This document shows positions 33,732-41,816 of a DNA stretch of 55,588 bases, one piece after another. The position numbers and the translations under genes are program-made. The notes beneath the pieces were generated by a model. The model was not told where the DNA came from. It saw only the letters and a program-made list of their open reading frames with translations, and did no database searches. Origin of the DNA: WQUF01 sp031549885 (GTDB taxonomy: Bacteria; Bacillota; Clostridia; Clostridiales; Clostridiaceae); the NCBI GenBank assembly GCA_031549885.1, contig JAVBPD010000054.1:1-55588 (forward strand), read 5' to 3'. Positions within the stretch are counted from its first letter, which is position 1; each line of letters starts with the position of its first letter.

Positions 33732-35375
33732 ATGATATATATAAAAGAAAATGAAAGATTAAATGCTTTAAACCACAGTGCAACTCATTTGCTTGCTAAT
33801 GCTGTGAAAAATTTATACCCACATGCTTTATTTTGGATGAGTGAAGTTTTAGAAGATGGCTTTTATTATGATATTGATTTAGGTAATGATTCTATAAAAG
33901 AAGAAGATTTAAAGCTTATTGAAAGAGAAATGAAAAATATCTCTAAAAGTGGTAAAAATGACTTTATTGATTTATGTTTAGAACCACATGTTGAAAGCGT
34001 AAAAGAAATAAAGCACTTTAAACTCTTAAAAGTTAGTGGCGCCTACTTAAAAGGTGATGCTACAAAAAAAATGATTCAAAGAGTTTATGGAATATGTTTT
34101 GAAAATGAAAAAGACTTAAAGGATTATCTAGACATTTTAGAGGAAGCTAAAAATAGAGATCATAGAAAAATCGGCAAGGAACTTGATTTATTTTGTTTTT
34201 CTGACTTAGTTGGACCTGGACTTCCCCTATTTACTCCAAAGGGAACAATAATTAAAGAGGAACTTCAAAAAGCTATTGAAAAAATATGTAGAAGCTATGG
34301 ATTTCAAAAAGTTTTTAACCCTCATTTAGCAAATATTAAATTATTTGAAACTTCAGGCCATGCTCAAAAATTTTCAGAAGAGCTATTTCATGTTACATCA
34401 GAAAAAGGACACGATCTAGTGTTAAAACCTGTTTTATGCCCTCACCATACACAATTATTTGCATCTAAAATGCGCTCTTACAGAGATTTACCCATTAGAT
34501 ATATGGAATCAGAGAAACAATATCGCGCTGAATTGCCAGGTGCAGTTAGCGGTTTAAGCAGAGTTTATGCTATAACTATTGAAGATGGCCACTCTTTTTG
34601 CAGAGTTGATCAAGTAAAGGAAGAAGTAATAAGAATAGTTAATATTATAAAAGACTTTTATACTTGCGTAGGTTTATGGGATAGTAAATGGGTTTCACTA
34701 TCTGTTAGAGATTATGAAACACCTGAAAAATATATTGGTGATCCAAAAGACTGGGACATTTGTGAATCAATGCTAGAAGAAATTTCTAATGAATTAGGGC
34801 TTAATGCAAAAAGATGTGAAGGTGAAGCAGCTTTATATGGACCAAAATTAGATTTTATGTTTAAAGATGTTTTAGGTAGAGAAATTCAAATTCCAACAGT
34901 TCAATTAGATTTTGCAACACCAAAAAGATTTAATTTGGTTTATACTGATTCAGAAGGCAATAAAGTACATCCAGTTATGGTGCACCGTGCTATTCTTGGT
35001 TCTTATGAAAGATTTATGATGTTATTGATTGAAAATTATGCTGGCGCTTTTCCTTTGTGGTTATCTCCAGTGCAAATAAATATTGTGCCAGTTAACAATA
35101 AATATCACCTAGATTATTGTAATAAATTAAAAGATATATTAATTAATGAAGAAATAAGAGTAGAATTAGATGATAGCAGTGAAAAAATGAATTATAAAAT
35201 TAGGCAGAGCAATATATATAAAAATCCCTATACTTTAATTATTGGTGACAAAGAAAGAGATAACAACAAGGTTAGCTACAGACTTCTTGGTTCTTTTGAA
35301 ACAGAGACTATGGATGTTGATGATTTTATTCGTAAAATTAAAAAACAAATTATGGAAAAGACATTAAATAATTAA
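33732..35375 (+). CDS. thrS: Threonyl-tRNA synthetase lacking the TGS domain
   Basis: 547 aa, about 90 shorter than standard ThrS. The TGS domain is missing: the protein starts directly in the editing-type SAD domain (LNHSATHLLANAV). The class II core follows with GPGLPLFTPKGT (motif 1 region) and the zinc ligands Cys in LCPHHTQL, His in EDGHSFC and His in VHRAILGSYERF. Several usual residues differ (CPHH for CPGH; IEDGHSF for QDDAHIF), so it is divergent. The anticodon-binding domain is at ~440-540. T-box control supports a role in threonine charging. It may be a second, stress-induced ThrS beside a full-length copy elsewhere. Confidence 0.93.
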   Translation: MIYIKENERLNALNHSATHLLANAVKNLYPHALFWMSEVLEDGFYYDIDLGNDSIKEEDLKLIEREMKNISKSGKNDFIDLCLEPHVESVKEIKHFKLLKVSGAYLKGDATKKMIQRVYGICFENEKDLKDYLDILEEAKNRDHRKIGKELDLFCFSDLVGPGLPLFTPKGTIIKEELQKAIEKICRSYGFQKVFNPHLANIKLFETSGHAQKFSEELFHVTSEKGHDLVLKPVLCPHHTQLFASKMRSYRDLPIRYMESEKQYRAELPGAVSGLSRVYAITIEDGHSFCRVDQVKEEVIRIVNIIKDFYTCVGLWDSKWVSLSVRDYETPEKYIGDPKDWDICESMLEEISNELGLNAKRCEGEAALYGPKLDFMFKDVLGREIQIPTVQLDFATPKRFNLVYTDSEGNKVHPVMVHRAILGSYERFMMLLIENYAGAFPLWLSPVQINIVPVNNKYHLDYCNKLKDILINEEIRVELDDSSEKMNYKIRQSNIYKNPYTLIIGDKERDNNKVSYRLLGSFETETMDVDDFIRKIKKQIMEKTLNN

Positions 35376-35441
35376 AATAAGCTTTAAATATAGCTAAAAA
35401 TATAGTATAATATTTACAACAGTTTTATTGGAGGTGTTTAA

Positions 35442-35981
35442 ATGAAAAGTTATTTGATTTCGATTATTATCCTTGCTTCCATAACTTTCCACGTTGTCAT
35501 TCCCAAAATTACTATTACTATTCCGAATGAAAATTGTAATAACTATTTAAACATACAAAGTACCGACAAAGATATAAATGCTGAAGTTCCAAATCCAATT
35601 ATTGAATATGATGGCCTTGAAGCTTTATCAAAAAGCGTTGGTTTTGATGTATTAGAGCCAAAAGCTTTAACTGCTGGTGGATATGATGTTAGATTTTCAT
35701 CCATTAGTAATGAGACAGCACAAATTGATTATATCCGTGAAACTGGTGATTCAACATATCGCATGAAAAGGTCTGGATCTGTAATTGAAGATATAAGCGG
35801 TGACTATACAAATTATCCTCAGATAGAAGAAGTAACTGGCAAAATACCAGCCACATTAAAAGGTGATAATAACCTTTTTAAACTTGCCACATGGACAAAA
35901 GATTGTTTTTCACATTCTATTTATCTTGAAAATGGCGTTTCAAAGGAAGATTTTATTATATTAATTGAAAGTGTTTATTAA
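35442..35981 (+). CDS. Exported DUF4367-like protein
   Basis: 179 aa. An N-terminal hydrophobic segment (YLISIIILASITFHVVIP) acts as signal or anchor. The body, EYDGLEALSKSVGFDVLEPKAL...GGYDVRFSSISNETAQIDYI, with KDCFSHSIYLENGVSKEDFIILI at the end, matches DUF4367, a domain of Gram-positive exported or anti-sigma-linked proteins. The function is unknown. GGAGGTG precedes the start. Probably monocistronic, closed by the terminator at 35993. Confidence 0.75.
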   Translation: MKSYLISIIILASITFHVVIPKITITIPNENCNNYLNIQSTDKDINAEVPNPIIEYDGLEALSKSVGFDVLEPKALTAGGYDVRFSSISNETAQIDYIRETGDSTYRMKRSGSVIEDISGDYTNYPQIEEVTGKIPATLKGDNNLFKLATWTKDCFSHSIYLENGVSKEDFIILIESVY

Positions 35982-35992
35982 TTCAAAAGCAT

Positions 35993-36026
35993 AAAAGATT
36001 CTCATCAAAAAAGGTGAGAATCCTTT
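35993..36026. terminator. Bidirectional terminator
   Basis: AAAAGATTCTCATC (35993-36006) pairs with GGTGAGAATCCTTT (36013-36026), with minor mismatches. It lies between the convergent DUF4367-like gene and the metallo-hydrolase gene. Confidence 0.8.
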
Positions 36027-36034
36027 ATATTATT

Positions 36035-36610
36035 TTACAAATTTATTTTCGTACCATGACCAGGATAAATCTTTTTAATATTCAAAGAATATATTTTATC
36101 CCAGCTCTCTTTAATTTTTTCATTCTTATCCTTAAAATACAAAGGATGAGGCAGATCCCCTACAAATGCTGCATAATCGTCAAAAATCAGAGAAATACTA
36201 TCATCACTATGGCCTGGAGTTTTTAAAAGAAAGCCTTCAATTTCAATATTCTTTAGAAGCTCCCTTCCATCGTCTGAATCTGCTACGACTAAATCATTTT
36301 TATTTATCTTCTTGTAATTATCACTATCCTTAAAATTTTTTTCCATTTTGTCAATAAAATCAACCTGGCATTTATGAACCACAACTTTTGTGCCATACTT
36401 TTTTATTTCCTCACAGGCTCCAGCATGATCAGGGTGAAAATGCGTAATAAATAGATACTTAATTTTATTTGGATTTACACCTAATTTCTTTATTAAATTT
36501 AAAAGCTTGTTAAATGAATTAGGAAAGCATATATCCACCATAACATATCCACCCTTGCATTCTATTAAATAATAATTAGTAGAATCACAAGATATATTTA
36601 AAATATTCAT
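36035..36610 (-). CDS. Metallo-beta-lactamase-fold hydrolase
   Basis: 191 aa. The signature THFHPDHAG is the HxHxDH zinc site. Further ligands are His in TPGHSDDSI, Asp in FVGDLPH and the final His in YPGHGTKI. Members hydrolyse thioesters, lactones, nucleic acids and more; the substrate here is unknown. Its ATG overlaps the stop of the YoeB-like toxin gene as ATGA, so it is the third gene of the toxin-antitoxin operon, an unusual partner. Confidence 0.9.
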   Translation of the reverse strand: MNILNISCDSTNYYLIECKGGYVMVDICFPNSFNKLLNLIKKLGVNPNKIKYLFITHFHPDHAGACEEIKKYGTKVVVHKCQVDFIDKMEKNFKDSDNYKKINKNDLVVADSDDGRELLKNIEIEGFLLKTPGHSDDSISLIFDDYAAFVGDLPHPLYFKDKNEKIKESWDKIYSLNIKKIYPGHGTKINL

Positions 36611-36876
36611 TTATCATTATAGTGACCTTTGCACTGGGCTATTTCAATTCTTCCTTCTATAATACGGTAAACAAATCTATTGGTATCATCAATATGCCTG
36701 CTCCAAAAACCTGCAAGGTTTCCTGTTAATGCTTCTGGTTTCCCTATACCATTATAACCATTTCGAACCACATCTTGTATAAGCTGATTAATTTTTCTCA
36801 GTGTTTTTTTATCCTGCGCTTGCCAATAAAGATATTCTTCCCATCCACGTTGATGAAAAGTAATCTGTTCATTCAT
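36607..36876 (-). CDS. yoeB: YoeB/Txe-type toxin
   Basis: 89 aa, the usual length. It opens with ITFHQRGWEEYLYWQAQDKKTLRKINQL in the pattern of YoeB, and shows GKPEALTGNLAGFWSRHID and the C-terminal CKGHYND with the catalytic-site His-Tyr. YoeB is a ribosome-dependent mRNA endonuclease. It overlaps the antitoxin gene by eight bases and the hydrolase gene by four. The partner is a RelB/DinJ-type antitoxin rather than the classical YefM. Confidence 0.95.
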   Translation of the reverse strand: MNEQITFHQRGWEEYLYWQAQDKKTLRKINQLIQDVVRNGYNGIGKPEALTGNLAGFWSRHIDDTNRFVYRIIEGRIEIAQCKGHYNDK

Positions 36877-37144
36877 TCTCCATAGCCTCTAATTCTTCCA
36901 TGGTCTTTGTTACAATGTTTTTACCACTGTTTAAATCCTCTATAACTTTTAGCAAGTGCCTTTGATTTGATTCGCTATAAAATGGATCTCCAACAATATC
37001 AAACGGTATTCGATTTTGTCTAACAACCATTTTTGCAAAAATATTAAAAGCTGTTGTCATGTTCATACCCATACTATCAACTAATACTTCAAATTGTTTT
37101 TTTAAGTCCTCTTCCATACGTATAGTTATACTTGTTGTAGCCAT
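36869..37144 (-). CDS. RelB/DinJ-family antitoxin
   Basis: 91 aa. The N-terminal TTSITIRMEEDLKKQFEVL is a ribbon-helix-helix DNA-binding domain, with MNMTTAFNIFAKMVV as its second helix. The acidic C-terminus (EDLNSGKNIVTKTMEELEAMENE) should wrap the toxin. It is first in the operon and probably represses it through the palindromes at 37165-37190. Confidence 0.93.
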   Translation of the reverse strand: MATTSITIRMEEDLKKQFEVLVDSMGMNMTTAFNIFAKMVVRQNRIPFDIVGDPFYSESNQRHLLKVIEDLNSGKNIVTKTMEELEAMENE

Positions 37145-37164
37145 TTAAATCACCTCTCTTTTCA

Positions 37165-37190
37165 CTTACATTGTAAGCTAATTCGCTTAC
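37165..37190. promoter_or_regulatory. Candidate operator of the toxin-antitoxin operon
   Basis: Two linked palindromes share one arm: CTTAC-ATT-GTAAG (37165-37177) and GTAAGC-TAATTC-GCTTAC (37173-37190). They sit about 20 bases before the antitoxin start, where ribbon-helix-helix antitoxins bind their own promoters. Confidence 0.7.
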
Positions 37191-37228
37191 ATTATCAAGT
37201 GATTATTGCTCAAATAGTTTTCAAACCA

Positions 37229-38410
37229 TTACCTGCCTTTACTTTCAGTAACCCTCCTACTTAATTCCATAAGGTCAAATCCCTTTAGCGCCCCTTCAAT
37301 TAATTCAGGCAATCTATCTGGGCTACATCCAAATGAAGGTATTCCCAGTGCTGCAATTTTTTTAGCTAATTTTTCATCATAAGCTGGAACCCCTCTATCT
37401 GAAAGAGCAAGGAGCACAAGTACCTTAACTCCTGATTCGTGCAGAGCTTTTAATTTCTTTACAAGCCCTGCTTCAACCCCTCCCTCATAAAGATCTGATA
37501 TTAATATAAACAAAGTTTTACAAGGCTCTTTCACAAATTGAATGCAGTATTCAACAGATTTATTTATATCCGTCCCACCACCTAATTGAATTCCAAACAG
37601 CATATCCACAGGGTCATTTTGGCAATTTTCAGTTAAATCAACTACATTTGTATCAAAAGCTACAATTCTAGTATCAAGTACTGGCATAGAAGCAAATATG
37701 CTTCCCATTACAGAAGAATAAATAACCGAATCAGCCATAGATCCGCTTTGATCAATATCAAGTATTACAGTCCATTCCTTGCTTTTATTTATCCTTTCAA
37801 AAAAGTAAAACTTTTCAGGTATGATTTTCTTTCTTTCTATATTATAATTTTTTAAATTTTTTTCAATAATCCTCTTAAAATCCATTCCTTGAAGGCTAGG
37901 AATAGGGGTGTGGCCTCCTTTATGAATGGCACCTGATACAGCTTTTCTAATATCAGATTCTAAACGATCCATAATATCATCAACAACCGTTTTTATTACC
38001 TTCCTAACATGTTCCTTTGAGTTTTGAGGAATTTGACCTTTTAAAGCCATTAAAGTTCCTACCAAAGAAATATCTGGTTTAACATTTTTTAAGGTTTCAG
38101 GCTCAAATAAAAGCTCTTTTAAACCCTTTTTTTCTATTGCATCAGATTGAATTACGCTTACTACATCTTCAGGAAAAAGCCCTCTAATATCTGAAAGCCA
38201 TTTAGCAAGATATGGTGCAGAATTTCCAAGCCCTGCAGACCTCTTTCCTCTATTATCTTCAGAGTTTGTATCATCATAAATAGCAGCTAATGCATTATCC
38301 ATTATAGATCCCTTTTCATCTAATTTAAACCCTGAATTACCTTGGGATAATTTTTCTTCAACTGATTTTCCTAAAATAAGTCTCCATCTTTTTATTTTTT
38401 CATCCATCAT
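37229..38410 (-). CDS. VWA-domain protein (YehP-like), last gene of the SWIM-HEAT-MoxR-DUF5682-VWA cluster
   Basis: 393 aa. The von Willebrand A domain spans ~205-380 with a complete MIDAS site DQSGS (Asp220, Ser222, Ser224), GGTDI (Thr) and ISDLYEGG (Asp). Residues 1-200 are helical with no known motif. The length fits YehP of E. coli (about 380 aa). MoxR-VWA pairs usually act as chaperone-like or metal-insertion machines. Its start overlaps the DUF5682 stop, so the two are translationally coupled. Confidence 0.88.
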   Translation of the reverse strand: MMDEKIKRWRLILGKSVEEKLSQGNSGFKLDEKGSIMDNALAAIYDDTNSEDNRGKRSAGLGNSAPYLAKWLSDIRGLFPEDVVSVIQSDAIEKKGLKELLFEPETLKNVKPDISLVGTLMALKGQIPQNSKEHVRKVIKTVVDDIMDRLESDIRKAVSGAIHKGGHTPIPSLQGMDFKRIIEKNLKNYNIERKKIIPEKFYFFERINKSKEWTVILDIDQSGSMADSVIYSSVMGSIFASMPVLDTRIVAFDTNVVDLTENCQNDPVDMLFGIQLGGGTDINKSVEYCIQFVKEPCKTLFILISDLYEGGVEAGLVKKLKALHESGVKVLVLLALSDRGVPAYDEKLAKKIAALGIPSFGCSPDRLPELIEGALKGFDLMELSRRVTESKGR

Positions 38411-40737
38411 AATAAATCACCAAAATCAAAATCGTTTATATCGCTTAAAATGTTTTCCTCTTCTTCCGAAAGCTCCTCTTGAATCATCTCTGAAGCATCT
38501 AAAGAATTGATTCCCCATATATCTCCTAAAAGTTCAGCCAAGCTATTTTTCAAACTTGGATCAAACTCTGAAAATGCTCTTCTTAAAAAGACAACGCTTC
38601 TATAAAAGCTTTCATCATCAAGGCTCAAAATGTATTTATCAATTTCTTCCCACAAATAAACCCTAGATAAAAGGGCGTACTTATTTCTTATTGATAACCC
38701 CTCAAACCATCCTGAAGCAATTTCAGCTGGCACTGCACTAGATAACCTTCTTGATATTTCATTTGCGCATTCTTCTTCTGTAATTTCCCTTCTTTCGATT
38801 AAAATAGAAAAAGCAAGCCCAGATAACTTAGAGTTTCTGTCGTCTCTTTTTGAAATCTCCTTTAAGGAATTAACCCAAATGTTATCATCGATTAATTCAA
38901 ATTGTTCCTTAGATATTTCACACATAAAATTTATAGCTTCTACATGATCCTTTACCTGTGAATCTGCGCAATTAGCTGAATCCACAAGTAGTAGTGAAGC
39001 TCTTAAAAATAATTGTTTTAAAAGAGGTTTAAGGCATTTAGTATCTATTTGTCTTATATCGCCATATTTTATAAGCACATATAATTCATAAGCTGAAAAT
39101 GCTATTTGTACAAAGCTCCCAGAATCAATAGCCATTTTCTGCATAGATGTTAAAGCATCATTTAATGATTCTAATAATTTGCATTCATAGGCATTTCTTA
39201 TATATTTTGCTGAAGATAAAACATCGTTAGATTCTTCAAGTTTTTCTTTTAATGCATATGAAGCTGCCACTTCAATGGTTTCTCCCTTTAAATTAGCTTC
39301 TACTAATTCTATTTCAACTTCAGGTGTCCATCTTAAGTTCCACCTTTCAGCCCAAGTAGCTCCATCTTGTTTAAGAGGAATTTTATTTACAAAATTAATG
39401 TTTAAAAGCTTTAATCTAAAGAAAAAAGTAGACCTTTCTAAATCTAAAAATGCTGCTTCTTTTGTTTTAACTCTCCTATTTTCCCTTAAGTCTAAATCTA
39501 ATTCATTTAAAACAGGGGTTTTAAATTTATCAAGTTTAAGCCTCTTTAATTCTCTAGCCATATCATCTTGAAGAGGAGTTTGACTAACCCCTTCAGGCAG
39601 ATAACCTATTTTGGTTCCTATATCAAGCCTTGCAAATCCTTCTGCAACCTCAGATAATTCTCCATGGCCCATACATGCAACAGCAGCATCATGAAGATCT
39701 TTTAAACTAGGCATAGATCCACCATGTAAAGATGCCAAAGCTTCTGCAAGTCTAACGCTTTCAATTACATTTGCTGTAGATGCAATATTGCCATTTTCTC
39801 TCATGAATTTCCCCATTAAAGATAAATATTCATAAGAATTTTCAGAAATTTTACCCTTTTTCATATTCTCATACATCATGCTAAAATAAGAAGGCGCAAG
39901 GTTTCCTGCACCATATCCAGAATGACTTGAAAGCCTATAATTTGAATACGGCATTAATGTAAGCTTTGTATTTAAACTAGGTATGCTGTTAAACTCATCT
40001 AAAGTCATAGAAGGTATATTGCTTCTTAAGCCTAAAATATGATAAGCACCACATATTACAACTATCTCATCCTGAGAATATCCATCAGCTATAGCTTTTT
40101 CAATTTGGCTTTTCATATAAATTTCTCTTAAATGATTGTATACAAATGATACAGGAAGTGCCTTTTCTTCTAAGGACCCTGTAATTTCTCGCATATTGCT
40201 GCTTTGTATCTCCATTAGCCTTTGGAAGCTATCTTTACTTAAATTGTGTTCAAATGTCCTTTCCCAATAAGTTTCATAATCCTCTTCTAAAGATTTAATA
40301 GCTAAATTCTCATGTATATCACTTTGAAATTTATAATAATTTTGTTTTTCTTCATTTTTCAGAATATCTTCCTGCTCTTCCCTTTGCTTTTTCCCATGTA
40401 AGTAAAGAGATTTATTAGAAGGAAGGTCTATAAATCTAACTTCTTTTTTATTATTTTGAGCCCACCTTATGGCTACATATTCTGGAGAATATTCTGCAAA
40501 TGGATATAAAATAGTATTTACTGGAATTTCTGCTGTATAAGCTAAAATTGCAATTGGAAGCTTTATAGATTTGTTTTTTAAAAAATCTAGTATATAATTA
40601 CCATCTTCAGGTCCTTCAATTAAAACGCATTTTGGTTTTTTTTCTTCTAGAAACTTTTCCAAATGATAAGAAGCCGCTGGCGAAAGATGCCTAATGCCAA
40701 AAATAGAAAGATTTTCATAGCATAAATTATTTTCCAT
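38407..40737 (-). CDS. DUF5682 (YehM-like) protein
   Basis: 776 aa. The N-terminus FGIRHLSPAASYHLEKFLEE...VLIEGPEDGNYIL is the hallmark of DUF5682, recalling TraB/ChaN-type folds; a second conserved part is VVICGAYHILGL. The length fits E. coli YehM (about 760 aa). The C-terminal half is helical and acidic at the end. The catalytic ability is unknown. It lies between MoxR (7 bases away) and VWA (overlap) in the cluster. Confidence 0.85.
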   Translation of the reverse strand: MENNLCYENLSIFGIRHLSPAASYHLEKFLEEKKPKCVLIEGPEDGNYILDFLKNKSIKLPIAILAYTAEIPVNTILYPFAEYSPEYVAIRWAQNNKKEVRFIDLPSNKSLYLHGKKQREEQEDILKNEEKQNYYKFQSDIHENLAIKSLEEDYETYWERTFEHNLSKDSFQRLMEIQSSNMREITGSLEEKALPVSFVYNHLREIYMKSQIEKAIADGYSQDEIVVICGAYHILGLRSNIPSMTLDEFNSIPSLNTKLTLMPYSNYRLSSHSGYGAGNLAPSYFSMMYENMKKGKISENSYEYLSLMGKFMRENGNIASTANVIESVRLAEALASLHGGSMPSLKDLHDAAVACMGHGELSEVAEGFARLDIGTKIGYLPEGVSQTPLQDDMARELKRLKLDKFKTPVLNELDLDLRENRRVKTKEAAFLDLERSTFFFRLKLLNINFVNKIPLKQDGATWAERWNLRWTPEVEIELVEANLKGETIEVAASYALKEKLEESNDVLSSAKYIRNAYECKLLESLNDALTSMQKMAIDSGSFVQIAFSAYELYVLIKYGDIRQIDTKCLKPLLKQLFLRASLLLVDSANCADSQVKDHVEAINFMCEISKEQFELIDDNIWVNSLKEISKRDDRNSKLSGLAFSILIERREITEEECANEISRRLSSAVPAEIASGWFEGLSIRNKYALLSRVYLWEEIDKYILSLDDESFYRSVVFLRRAFSEFDPSLKNSLAELLGDIWGINSLDASEMIQEELSEEEENILSDINDFDFGDLL

Positions 40738-40744
40738 AAAGCAC

Positions 40745-41815
40745 CTAGCTATTCATAAAAGAGCAGGAATTATAAAGGCTTCTCCAATCAGCACCTCGTT
40801 TTTTCATAACATTTTCTAAATATTCCTTCCAAACTATTTTATCCTTAGTTTCATCTTTTACAATTGCTCCTTGAAGCCCTGCAGCTAAATCCTCACTTGA
40901 TATTTCACCATTTCCAAAACTTTGGGCAAGAGCCATAGAATTTGTTATAAGCGATATAGCTTCTGCTGTTGATATAACCCCTGTTGGAGAATTCAATTTT
41001 TGCTTCTCATCTAAAGTCATTCCTTTTCGAAGTTCTCTAAATATAGTAATTACTTTTAATACTACATCATCAGCAGGAAGGTTTGCTTTTAATCTATAAT
41101 TTGTTGCAATTTCAGATACCCTTCTCTTTACAATGTCTATTTCCACATCAATGCTTGAAGGTGTAGGAAGCACTACTATATTAAACCTTCTTTTTAAAGC
41201 AGATGACATGTCGTTTACCCCTCTATCTTTTGTATTAGCTGTTGCAATTATAGAAAATCCCCTTAATGCATTTACTTCTGTAGCAAGTTCTGGTATGGAA
41301 ATATTTTTTTCACTCATTATAGATATAAGAGCATCTTGAATTTCCGATTGGCAACGTGATATTTCCTCAAATCTTGCTATAGTTCCTGTTTCCATAGCGC
41401 GAAATATGGGACTCTTTATTAAAGCTTCATTTGATGGACCATTTGCAATAAGCATAGCATAATTCCAGGTATACCTTATTTGCTCTTCACTGGTACCTGC
41501 TGTTCCTTGAATTACCTTATTTGAATCAAAGCAAATAGCAGCTGCCAAATTTTCCGAAAGCCAAGATTTAGCAGTTCCAGGCTCTCCAATTAATAAAAGA
41601 GATCTATCTGTTAATAAAGTTGCAATAGCTACCTCAACTAATCTTTTGTTTCCCATGTATTTAGGGGTAATATTTTTATCACCAATTATAAATTTTAAAA
41701 CTGCATTAGGAGATAATTTCCAACCAAATGGCTTATCATCCTTATCATTTGCCATAAGTATCTTAAGTTCATTTTCATATAACTTTTCACAAGAAAGCCT
41801 CAATATTTCGCTCAT
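40745..41815 (-). CDS. MoxR-type AAA+ ATPase (YehL-like)
   Basis: 356 aa. Walker A is GEPGTAKS (77-84); the Walker-B-like ARFEEISRCQ, sensor IIATANTKDRG and arginine-finger region ALKRRFNIVVLP are all visible in MoxR order. The length fits E. coli YehL (about 360 aa). MoxR ATPases remodel partner proteins together with VWA proteins such as the one at 37229. The start lies two bases from the HEAT gene stop. Confidence 0.92.
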   Translation of the reverse strand: MSEILRLSCEKLYENELKILMANDKDDKPFGWKLSPNAVLKFIIGDKNITPKYMGNKRLVEVAIATLLTDRSLLLIGEPGTAKSWLSENLAAAICFDSNKVIQGTAGTSEEQIRYTWNYAMLIANGPSNEALIKSPIFRAMETGTIARFEEISRCQSEIQDALISIMSEKNISIPELATEVNALRGFSIIATANTKDRGVNDMSSALKRRFNIVVLPTPSSIDVEIDIVKRRVSEIATNYRLKANLPADDVVLKVITIFRELRKGMTLDEKQKLNSPTGVISTAEAISLITNSMALAQSFGNGEISSEDLAAGLQGAIVKDETKDKIVWKEYLENVMKKRGADWRSLYNSCSFMNS

Positions 41816-41816
41816 A

